Of a stretch of 64,000 nt of DNA, positions 53,316 to 60,765 are shown piece after piece. Source of the stretch: Gammaproteobacteria bacterium (GTDB lineage Bacteria; Pseudomonadota; Gammaproteobacteria; Ga0077536); contig JACKNH010000007.1 in the NCBI GenBank assembly GCA_024234975.1, positions 1-64,000 of the forward strand, written 5' to 3'. Under the pieces are notes generated by a model. The model was not told where the DNA came from. It saw nothing but the letters and a program-made list of their open reading frames with translations, and did no database searches. How positions within the stretch are numbered: position 1 is the first letter of the stretch; every line of letters begins with the position of its first letter. The position numbers and the translations under genes were made by a program.

Positions 53316-54260
53316 ATGCAGCGCTTTTCCACGGTCGATTTACCCGCGAACAAAAAGGTCGAACACTGGAACGCTCTGGTCAATGACCATCTCTACAGCG
53401 TGCGTACCGAACCGCATGATCCGCGCTCGTTCGATGGCACGATGTGCATCGATGCCATCGGCCGCCTGACCCTGACACGCGCAAGCTCTTCGCTGGCTAA
53501 TCTGACGCGCGACGCAACACACATCTCGCATGTTGCGGAACGGTTCTTCCTGCTGCACATGTCCGAGCAGGGTTCCTACTCGGTACGACAACGCGGTTCC
53601 GAAGCGATCATCGCGCGCCACGACTTTGTTTTTTCGGATTCCACGGAGCCGATGTTCATCTCCCACCTCGCACCTTGCAGCGCCATCATTCTGAAGATTC
53701 CCGAGCGTTCGCTGATGCCGTACGTGCCGCAACTGGATCGGCTCTCAGGCATTGTCGTCTCCGGCAAGCAAGGGCTGGGTGAGACGGTGGCAGTGATGTT
53801 GCGCAGCCTGACCCGTCGGATGATGGCCTCGCCGGAGGAACAAACCGATCCGCTGCTTGAAGATGCCGTGGTGCGCGTCGTGGCCGGTGCGTTGAACGAG
53901 CGAATGGGAACAGCGGACGGTGGCTCACGCCTGGTGGCCACGCGGCGACGGCAGATTCTGCGCTACGTGGAAACGAAGCTGGCTGACCCCCGGCTGACAC
54001 CAGCGGCGGTCGCCGACGAATTCCGTATCAGTGATCGCTACCTGCGGATGATTTTCGCCGGTGAAGAGGAATCGGTATTCGAGTACATCCAGCGCCGACG
54101 CCTTGACGAAGCAGCACGCCAGTTGCGCGACGGTCGTTGGCAAGGGCACACGATCTCCCGCATCGCGTTCAGCTGGGGTTTTGTCTCGCTGAGCACCTTC
54201 GAGCGTGCGTTCAAGATGCGTTTCGGTGTCACCCCGCGGCAGTATCGTCGCGACCACTGA
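53316..54260 (+). CDS. AraC-family transcriptional regulator
   Basis: A 314-residue regulator from ATG 53316, with AGGA seven bases upstream. The N-terminal part (about 1-180) is the AraC-binding-like domain of the FeaR/NphR type (SEQGSYSVRQRGSEAI). The C-terminal part (about 210-314) has two helix-turn-helix units: LTPAAVADEFRISDRYLRMIF and HTISRIAFSWGFVSLSTFERAF, ending FGVTPRQYRRDH. These regulators activate catabolic genes in response to aromatic compounds. It lies between the divergent P450 and the Rieske oxygenase. An 8-bp direct repeat before the oxygenase may be its site. Confidence 0.9.
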   Translation: MQRFSTVDLPANKKVEHWNALVNDHLYSVRTEPHDPRSFDGTMCIDAIGRLTLTRASSSLANLTRDATHISHVAERFFLLHMSEQGSYSVRQRGSEAIIARHDFVFSDSTEPMFISHLAPCSAIILKIPERSLMPYVPQLDRLSGIVVSGKQGLGETVAVMLRSLTRRMMASPEEQTDPLLEDAVVRVVAGALNERMGTADGGSRLVATRRRQILRYVETKLADPRLTPAAVADEFRISDRYLRMIFAGEEESVFEYIQRRRLDEAARQLRDGRWQGHTISRIAFSWGFVSLSTFERAFKMRFGVTPRQYRRDH

Positions 54261-54309
54261 AGTTCCACCCGGCACGACTTCCGTTGTTGCCGGCTTCTGG
54301 TTCCGTCTG

Positions 54310-54340
54310 CCGTTAGCTGATGAGATGGTAAACCGTTAGC
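54310..54340 (+). promoter_or_regulatory. Direct repeat CCGTTAGC, candidate AraC-family binding site
   Basis: CCGTTAGC occurs at 54310-54317 and again at 54333-54340, 23 bases apart, about two helical turns. AraC/XylS proteins bind such direct repeats upstream of activated promoters. The Rieske gene starts 60 bases further on. A -35/-10 pair was not clear. Confidence 0.4.
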
Positions 54341-54399
54341 GTTTGCCTCCTGCCCGCCAACCCGGCACGGGCCCGAACCATTCCACCTGGAGGATGCCG

Positions 54400-55470
54400 A
54401 TGTTTCCATTCCGTGAAGGCTACGATTTCCCCCGCAATCAGTGGTATGTCGCAGGCTGGAGCAATGAGGTCACAGACAGCGGCATCCTTGAGCGCTGGAT
54501 ACTCAACGAACCGGTGATCTTCTACCGCACGGTGGATGGCACGGCCGTCGCGCTGGATGGCCGCTGCCCGCATCGCAATTACCCCTTGGGCAAGAGCCCG
54601 TTGAAGAATGGCAAGGTCGAATGCGGCTATCACGGAATCACCTTTGACCATACCGGTCAATGCGTGCATATCCCTACCCAGGTGGAGATTCCGGCAGTGT
54701 GCAGCCTGCGCGCGTATCCACTGGTGGAGAAATGGCGCTGGTTGTGGATCTGGCCGGGAGATCCGGCCAAGGCCGATCCTTCGTTGATTCCCGATCACGA
54801 TGAAATCCGGATCACCAGTGAAGGCTGGTTGCCGCTGCAGGCATTCACCTACGAAGTACAGGCGCGCGCCCAGTTGTTCAATGAAAACCTGATGGACATT
54901 TCACACCTGACCTTTCTGCATGCCGGCACCATCGGCACCGCGGGCGTGGCTTCGACCGAAGTTGAAGTCATCGACCAGGGCCGCTACCTGCGTGGCACGC
55001 GCAGGATCCGCGGCGATGCATTGACCGGATTCTTCAGCGATGTGTTGAAGTATCACGGCGATATTGATCGCGAAGTGTTGATTGACTTCTATCCACCCGG
55101 CTTGCACGTGGCATGGGAGATGTTCATGCCGCTCGGCAGTCTCGATGCTGCGGAAGGATCCCGGCCACCCTCGTTGGGTGAATATCGCGTCCACCATGCC
55201 GTCACCCCGGCGACTCATCACAAGACCAATTATTTCGTGGCGTTCTCACGCACTTTCGCCCGCGATGAGCAGTCGGTGACCGATACCATCGCCGCAGTAT
55301 TCACTGATGTGATTGCGCAGGATATCGATGCCATTGAAGCCATCGAACAGATGATCACCCAACGCGACGCCGCCCCGCGCGAGGTGCTGGTCCGCGGTGA
55401 CCGCCATTCGATCTTCGGCCGCCGGAAGCTGGAAGGATTGTTTGACGCCGAACGGGCGTCTCATACCTGA
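54400..55470 (+). CDS. Rieske non-haem iron oxygenase (vanillate demethylase/phthalate-type)
   Basis: A 356-residue oxygenase alpha subunit. The Rieske cluster ligands are Cys56, His58, Cys75 and His78 (CPHRNYPLG, CGYHGITF). The mononuclear iron site has Asp166, His169 and His174 in NENLMDISHLTFLH. It belongs to the monooxygenase/demethylase group (VanA-like) rather than the dihydroxylating dioxygenases. I start it at ATG 54400 because GGAGG (54389-54393) is six bases upstream; an ATG at 54394 is too close to it. The reductase is not in the window. It follows the AraC gene and ends in a terminator. It may demethylate or hydroxylate an aromatic acid. Confidence 0.9.
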   Translation: MFPFREGYDFPRNQWYVAGWSNEVTDSGILERWILNEPVIFYRTVDGTAVALDGRCPHRNYPLGKSPLKNGKVECGYHGITFDHTGQCVHIPTQVEIPAVCSLRAYPLVEKWRWLWIWPGDPAKADPSLIPDHDEIRITSEGWLPLQAFTYEVQARAQLFNENLMDISHLTFLHAGTIGTAGVASTEVEVIDQGRYLRGTRRIRGDALTGFFSDVLKYHGDIDREVLIDFYPPGLHVAWEMFMPLGSLDAAEGSRPPSLGEYRVHHAVTPATHHKTNYFVAFSRTFARDEQSVTDTIAAVFTDVIAQDIDAIEAIEQMITQRDAAPREVLVRGDRHSIFGRRKLEGLFDAERASHT

Positions 55471-55477
55471 TGGATAC

Positions 55478-55515
55478 CTGCCGGGCCATCGCCGGCCCGG
55501 CAGTTCTGATTGTTG
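55478..55515 (+). terminator. Intrinsic terminator of the Rieske oxygenase gene
   Basis: CTGCCGGGCC (55478-55487) pairs perfectly with GGCCCGGCAG (55494-55503) around a 6-base loop, and TTCTGATTGTT follows on the plus strand. It starts eight bases after the stop codon and also separates the convergent monooxygenase-esterase gene. Confidence 0.7.
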
Positions 55516-55521
55516 GATTGG

Positions 55522-58128
55522 TCAGCCGAAGAACCGGCGAATCGCGGCGGCCATTTCCTCACGCGCGAAAACGCCGGAGCCGATGATGTCCACGGCCGCC
55601 AGTGACATATGGGTATGGCCTTCACAGTGCAGGTGACGCGCCTCCACGCCGGCTTCACTCAATCGCGTGGCATATGCCGCGCCCTCGTCACGCAGCGGAT
55701 CAAATTCGCTGGTTATCACCAGGGCCGGCGGCAGTTCGCCAAGGTACACCGCGCGCAGCGGCGACGCAGTGGGATGGTTGCGGTCACTTGTATCCGCATA
55801 GTGATCCCAGAACCATTGCATCAGGCTGGTCGTCAATACGTAGCCATCGGCATTCGCAACATAGGATTCGCGGGTGAAATCGTGATCGGTCACCGGCGTG
55901 ATCAACAACTGGCCGGCGACCTGCGGGCCGCTGCGATCGCGAGCCAGCTGACACACTACGGCCGCAAGATTGCCGCCGGCGCTCCAGCCGGCCACTGCAA
56001 TGCGTTCCGGATCACCGCCCAGCGCGTAGGCATTGGCCGCCGTCCAGCACAGCGCCGCGTAGGCATCTTCCACGGCAGCCGGGTAACGCGCTTCGGGCGC
56101 ATGTCGATAATCGACTGACAGGATGATGGCATCGGTGCGGACGCAGAGATCGCGACACAAGGGCGCATCAGATTCCTCGCTGCCGAGCACCCAGCCACCA
56201 CCATGAAAATACACGACGATGGGATGCGGTCCCGGCGTTGCCGGACGGAACATCTGGAAGGCCAGCGCACCGGCCGGGCCGGGCAACGTCCCGGTGAGTT
56301 CCTCGCCGACTTGCGGGCCGGGTGGCGCGTCGGCGCCGGACGCGCGGGCGAAATCACGTGCATCGGTGGCCGACATCGTCTCCATCGGCGGCGCGTCCAG
56401 TGAGGCGATGAAATCCAGCATCAGTTCAACGTCCGGCGCAATCGGTCGGATATTGCCGTCCACGCAATGCACGCGCTTGCCATTGCTCAGCACGAAACCG
56501 AGATAATCCTGCGCCACCACATCGCGACAGATCGCACGATAACGATCGACGCCGCCAACATACGGCAGAAAAACACGCGGCTTGCCAGGCACGTTGGCGC
56601 CCATGTACCAGGAGTTGGCCTTGGGATACAGCGTCAGGTCGCCCCAGGCGTTCACATGTTTCACCCACCCACGCTCGGCGCGCTCGGTCGGCTCTATCAC
56701 CTCGTAGCCTTGATCACGCAGGTGGGTCAGGCAGTCACCGATGAATTCGACATGCTGTTCAATTGAAACCGCCATGTTCGACAACACCGACGGACTGCCA
56801 GGGCCGGTGACCAGGAACAGGTTGGGAAAACCATTGGTCATCAGGCCGAGATAGGTTTCCGGGCCATGCGCCCACTTGTCTTTCAGCGCACGGCCATCCC
56901 GCCCCCGGATGTCCACCGCCACCAGCGCGCCTGTCATCGCATCAAACCCGGTGGCGAAGACGATGGCATCGAATTCCAGGTGACCGTTCGCAGTTTGAAT
57001 ACCGGTCTCGGTCACCGTAACAATCGGGTCGCGGCGCAGGTCGACGAGGTGTACGTGCGGGAGATTGAATGTCTCGTAGTAATTCGTATCCAGGCAGGGA
57101 CGCTTGGTGCCAAACGGGAAACTGTATGGACAGAGCGCTTCGGCGGTTGCCGGATCATTGACTGTGGCGCGGATCTGCTTGCGCATGAATTCCGCGACAA
57201 CTTCATTCGCAGCTTCGTTGGTCAAGGTATCGCTGAAGGTGGCGATCATGTGGAGCAGATCGCCTGATTCCCATACGTCATGCAGCCGCGCATCCTGCTG
57301 CTGGGGCGTCAACGACAATGCGCTGACGGTTTCCGGTGCGCCCGGAACGCCGCCCACCGTCCAGCGGGCCGATTCGCGATAGGCGACCGTGTCGCTTTCA
57401 AATACTGCACGCTTGGCTTCCGGCACGGGTCCGTTACGCGCAGGCATCGAGAAGTTTGGCGTACGTTGGTAGACATAAAGCTCAGCGGCTTGTTGCGCAA
57501 TCAACGGGATTGACTGGATCCCGGATGACCCGGTGCCGATGACGGCCACCCGCTTGCCGGTGAAATCCACGCCCTCATGCGGCCAGCGGCCGGTAACATA
57601 GCTGTCGCGCTGAAAACGATCTGCGCCGGGAATATCGATGTCCTTGGGCTGCGAGAGGCAGCCCGTCGCCATGACATAGAATCGAGTTTTCAACACCTGG
57701 CCGTGGTTGGTCGTCAGCACCCACTGCCGGGTCGCTTCGTCCCAGACCGCACTGGCGATGCAGGTATTGAATTCAATGTCGCGCCGCAGATCATAGTGGT
57801 CGGCGACAAAATTCAGATAGCGCAGAATCTCCGGCTGGGTCGCAAACTTCTCCGACCATTGCCAGATGCGGTCCAGCTCCGGATCAAAGCTGTAGGAGTA
57901 ATCGATGCTCTGAATGTCACAGCGCGCCCCGGGATAACGATTCCAGTACCAGGTGCCGCCAACGCCGTCGGCGCTTTCGACACAGCGAACCGAAAATCCC
58001 AGCTCGCGCAGTTTATGTATCAGGTACAGCCCGGCAAACCCGGCGCCGACGACGACAACGTCGAATTGCTGCGGGCTCGATAAATCGCCGGAAATATTAA
58101 GAGTACTTGTCACGACTGCGTCTCCCAC
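55522..58128 (-). CDS. Fused Baeyer-Villiger monooxygenase and HSL-type esterase
   Basis: An 868-residue two-enzyme fusion. Residues 1-550 are a type I Baeyer-Villiger monooxygenase close to phenylacetone monooxygenase: FAD motif GAGFAG (28-33), NADPH motif GTGSSG (198-203), active-site Arg343 in FPFGTKR, and the PAMO-type loop GPGSPSVLS. The family fingerprint at 172-183 reads FQRDSYVTGRWP, so its usual Gly and His are Arg and Val. Residues 565-868 are a hormone-sensitive-lipase-type hydrolase: HGGGW (642-646), Ser716 (GWSAGG), Asp810 (EFDPLRDE) and His838 or 840 (CEGHTH). The first part would turn a ketone into an ester and the second hydrolyse it. No signal peptide; probably cytoplasmic. 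The 98-base gap to the PQQ gene suggests one transcript. Confidence 0.92.
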   Translation of the reverse strand: MGDAVVTSTLNISGDLSSPQQFDVVVVGAGFAGLYLIHKLRELGFSVRCVESADGVGGTWYWNRYPGARCDIQSIDYSYSFDPELDRIWQWSEKFATQPEILRYLNFVADHYDLRRDIEFNTCIASAVWDEATRQWVLTTNHGQVLKTRFYVMATGCLSQPKDIDIPGADRFQRDSYVTGRWPHEGVDFTGKRVAVIGTGSSGIQSIPLIAQQAAELYVYQRTPNFSMPARNGPVPEAKRAVFESDTVAYRESARWTVGGVPGAPETVSALSLTPQQQDARLHDVWESGDLLHMIATFSDTLTNEAANEVVAEFMRKQIRATVNDPATAEALCPYSFPFGTKRPCLDTNYYETFNLPHVHLVDLRRDPIVTVTETGIQTANGHLEFDAIVFATGFDAMTGALVAVDIRGRDGRALKDKWAHGPETYLGLMTNGFPNLFLVTGPGSPSVLSNMAVSIEQHVEFIGDCLTHLRDQGYEVIEPTERAERGWVKHVNAWGDLTLYPKANSWYMGANVPGKPRVFLPYVGGVDRYRAICRDVVAQDYLGFVLSNGKRVHCVDGNIRPIAPDVELMLDFIASLDAPPMETMSATDARDFARASGADAPPGPQVGEELTGTLPGPAGALAFQMFRPATPGPHPIVVYFHGGGWVLGSEESDAPLCRDLCVRTDAIILSVDYRHAPEARYPAAVEDAYAALCWTAANAYALGGDPERIAVAGWSAGGNLAAVVCQLARDRSGPQVAGQLLITPVTDHDFTRESYVANADGYVLTTSLMQWFWDHYADTSDRNHPTASPLRAVYLGELPPALVITSEFDPLRDEGAAYATRLSEAGVEARHLHCEGHTHMSLAAVDIIGSGVFAREEMAAAIRRFFG

Positions 58129-58226
58129 GAATTTGGATGCAGGCCGGTCGGCGCCCGTCTATCTATGCTTTTGGCAACCAGGTCAGATGCATCGGACACT
58201 TCTTCCCGCATGTCCACTTTGCACAC

Positions 58227-60083
58227 TCAGAATGCCTCGAACAGATACGCAGCAACGTTGGCGATGGCCTCATCGTCCAGCAGGTCGGGATACAGCCGGG
58301 GCATCGGGTTGTTGGGATTCTTGATATAGGCAATCGTGTCCGCCAGATCGCGCCGGGCTTCGAGAGCCGACAACTTGTGATCCGCGATCATGTTGCCATC
58401 CGGTCCGTGGCAGGACACGCATACCTGATCGTAAAGCTTGCGACCCGAGACGGGGCCGATGCCGGCAGCTGTTCCTTTGGTGCTTGCCGAGTCCGGATTC
58501 AAGGTCATGACCACGACACTGGGCAGGCCCAGTGCGCCGAAGGCATTGCGCGACACATTGCCGGACGCAAACGCGATGTACTGCTTGCCGGCGACATCGT
58601 AGGTCACCAGTCCACCGGCCATCGCGCCCCCCGTTTGCATCGTGCGCAACAGCTTGCCAGTCTTGCTGTCGAACAGCATGAGATTGCCGCCAAGATCGCC
58701 AGCAAGAGTGATACCACCCGCGGTCGGTGTCACGCCGGACAATACCGGCTTTTCCGCCTTGTGTTTCCAGATCACCTTGCCGCTCAGACTGTCGATGGCC
58801 GTCACCCAACCGTTGGCCTCGCCGATGGGCTCGACGCTGCCCCCGTAGTTGGAGGCGCCGGGTTCATAATCGGGCGTTCCCAGCTTGAGCAGAAAACAGA
58901 GATCGACCGCACCGGTGATCAGCGTATTGTGCATGCGATCCAGTGCCGGGCCATTCCACTCAACGCCGCCGGCAAACCCCGGGCAGGTACGGATGCCTGC
59001 CGGTGTGGCGCTGTCCGGGGCGGTTTCCACGCGCGTGACCGGCGTGCGGAAAATCATTTCATGGCTGTCGCGATCAACGGCGACGACGTAACCATCCTTG
59101 CCGGCAAACGCGACGATATCGCGGGCATCGCCATCGCGATACAGCACCGGCGGCGCGGAAAGATCCAGGTCGCGCCAGTCTTCCGGGGTGACCTGATACC
59201 ACCATTTCAGCGCACCGGTATTGGCGTCGAGCACGACGACGGAGTTGGTGAACAGATTGCTGCCCGGTCGGTAGGACTTGTCGATATCCGGCCACGGGTT
59301 GCCCACCGGGACGAACAATTCCGCGGTGGTCACATCAAGCGTCATCGCGCCCCAGATGCCACCCCCACCGGTTTTCGCAGTGCCGGGCCGCTCCCAGGTT
59401 TCCGCGCCGACATCATCACCCATCGGAATCGTATAGAAGCGCCAGAGTTCGCGGCCGCTCTCCGCATCGAACGCCAGCACCCGGCCTCGTGCGCCGACAT
59501 CACTACCGCCGATGCCCATGTAAACGACACCGCCCGATGCCAGTGGCGCGGCGCCGGTGGATTCGCCAATCGCCGGTGACGCGATCACCGTCTTCCACAA
59601 CAATTTGCCGGTGGCCGCGTCCAGCGCCAGCAGGCGGCCATCGCCGGAACCGCGATACAACCTGCCGTTCATCAATGCCATGCCACGGCTGGAAGGTGAA
59701 AAGCGCTCGTCCTCCGGCGTGTAGGAGAACCGCCAGCGCAAAGCGCACGTCGTCGCATCCACCGCCACGGTTTCGCTGCCGGTGTTGGTGTAGATCACGC
59801 CATCTGACACCAGCAGTGCGGAATGGAATGAGGTCGGACCATCAATCTGCACGCGGCAGGCTTCACCCAATTGATCGACATTGCGCGGGGTGAGCTCCTT
59901 CAACGGTGAGAAGCGCTGGCCATCGAGCCGATTGTTGTAGGACAACCATTGGCCGCCGGGCGTGGATTGTTGCGCGATGGCAGTATTGCTACCGACCATC
60001 ACCGCCATCGATGCCGTCAGACTGGCAAACGTTTTTACCGCGGCTCGCATCATGGCGGCCAACAGATTGCTATTTGAATGCAC
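58227..60083 (-). CDS. PQQ-dependent alcohol dehydrogenase with C-terminal haem c domain
   Basis: A 618-residue quinohaemoprotein. A signal peptide ends near NTAIAQ, so it is periplasmic. An eight-bladed PQQ propeller covers about 40-520 (WLSYNNRLDGQRFSPL, AVDATTCALRWRF, LLALDAATGKLLW). The catalytic region has PEDWRDLD with Asp305 and Asp307. A cytochrome domain carries CVSCH (555-559) and a likely Met ligand in NNPMPRLYP. The adjacent-cysteine disulfide of methanol dehydrogenase was not seen. I start at GTG 60083, which has GGGGGGA seven bases upstream; ATGs at 60053/60050 are alternatives. It oxidises alcohols and passes electrons to its haem. It runs ahead of the monooxygenase-esterase gene on the same strand. 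Confidence 0.9.
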   Translation of the reverse strand: MHSNSNLLAAMMRAAVKTFASLTASMAVMVGSNTAIAQQSTPGGQWLSYNNRLDGQRFSPLKELTPRNVDQLGEACRVQIDGPTSFHSALLVSDGVIYTNTGSETVAVDATTCALRWRFSYTPEDERFSPSSRGMALMNGRLYRGSGDGRLLALDAATGKLLWKTVIASPAIGESTGAAPLASGGVVYMGIGGSDVGARGRVLAFDAESGRELWRFYTIPMGDDVGAETWERPGTAKTGGGGIWGAMTLDVTTAELFVPVGNPWPDIDKSYRPGSNLFTNSVVVLDANTGALKWWYQVTPEDWRDLDLSAPPVLYRDGDARDIVAFAGKDGYVVAVDRDSHEMIFRTPVTRVETAPDSATPAGIRTCPGFAGGVEWNGPALDRMHNTLITGAVDLCFLLKLGTPDYEPGASNYGGSVEPIGEANGWVTAIDSLSGKVIWKHKAEKPVLSGVTPTAGGITLAGDLGGNLMLFDSKTGKLLRTMQTGGAMAGGLVTYDVAGKQYIAFASGNVSRNAFGALGLPSVVVMTLNPDSASTKGTAAGIGPVSGRKLYDQVCVSCHGPDGNMIADHKLSALEARRDLADTIAYIKNPNNPMPRLYPDLLDDEAIANVAAYLFEAF

Positions 60084-60212
60084 CCGTAACTCCCCCCAGG
60101 TGAATGATTGAACGAGCTGATGATGACGCACCCCCTGCGTCGGCCCCGCTTATATTCGTGCACCCGCGGGTTGCGAGGGCCAACGCACATTCCATCACCA
60201 GGCGCGAATGGG

Positions 60213-60701
60213 TTACGGCGATTCCGCAATCCGCTTCATGTTGGCCAGTGCGGTCATGAACATGCCGCGCCGACGCTCGATGTCCGCATCCTTGGCGGCC
60301 TGATCGGGTTTGTCCGAGACGTCGTAGACCAGCGTGTAGAGCATCTTCGAGGACTTGGCGTCGACCGGACGTGCTTCCATGAAGCCGTGGTAGAGGTTAT
60401 AGAATTGACCTTCATTGACCGGCTGCGTGTAGCCGTAAGACAACTCGGTCTGCGCAACAAGGATTTCGGTCACGCGCCCACCGGCAAGCACGCGCACCGT
60501 GCCCATGCCGCCGTCGCCGGAAGTGATCGCGCAATCCACGTTGAGCCACTCACCGATCGCGCAATAGTCGCCGACCTTGGCCCAGACCTCTGCTGCGGGA
60601 CGGGCGATGTCGATTTCCATTGAAATCGTTGCGTACTCGGGTTCAGCAAAGGCTGCGCTGACGGGCAGCAGGGCACAGACGGCTAACCAAGGCATTTTCA
60701 T
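60213..60701 (-). CDS. Exported SRPBCC-family protein
   Basis: A 162-residue protein from ATG 60701, with AAGGAG eight bases upstream. A signal peptide (MKMPWLAVCALLPVSAAFA) is followed by a START/Bet v1-like helix-grip fold: SMEIDIARPAAEVWAKVGDY, GTVRVLAG and YTLVYDVSD. The fold makes a hydrophobic cavity for lipids, polyketides or aromatics. Export of this fold is less common than cytoplasmic use. It lies in the same direction as the PQQ dehydrogenase, with 129 bases between, and may bind the same substrate; that is inference. Confidence 0.85.
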   Translation of the reverse strand: MKMPWLAVCALLPVSAAFAEPEYATISMEIDIARPAAEVWAKVGDYCAIGEWLNVDCAITSGDGGMGTVRVLAGGRVTEILVAQTELSYGYTQPVNEGQFYNLYHGFMEARPVDAKSSKMLYTLVYDVSDKPDQAAKDADIERRRGMFMTALANMKRIAESP

Positions 60702-60734
60702 AAATCCGGCTCCTTCGTGTGTATACATAAACGG

Positions 60735-60757
60735 GGTGGGCCGCGCGGCGGGCCACC
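60735..60757 (-). terminator. Probable terminator of the metallopeptidase gene
   Basis: GGTGG pairs with CCACC around a GC-rich inner stem with one mismatch. On the minus strand TTTATGTAT follows after CCCCG or similar, a partial U tract. It lies in the 64 bases between the metallopeptidase stop and the SRPBCC start. Confidence 0.4.
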
Positions 60758-60765
60758 GTCCTGAC

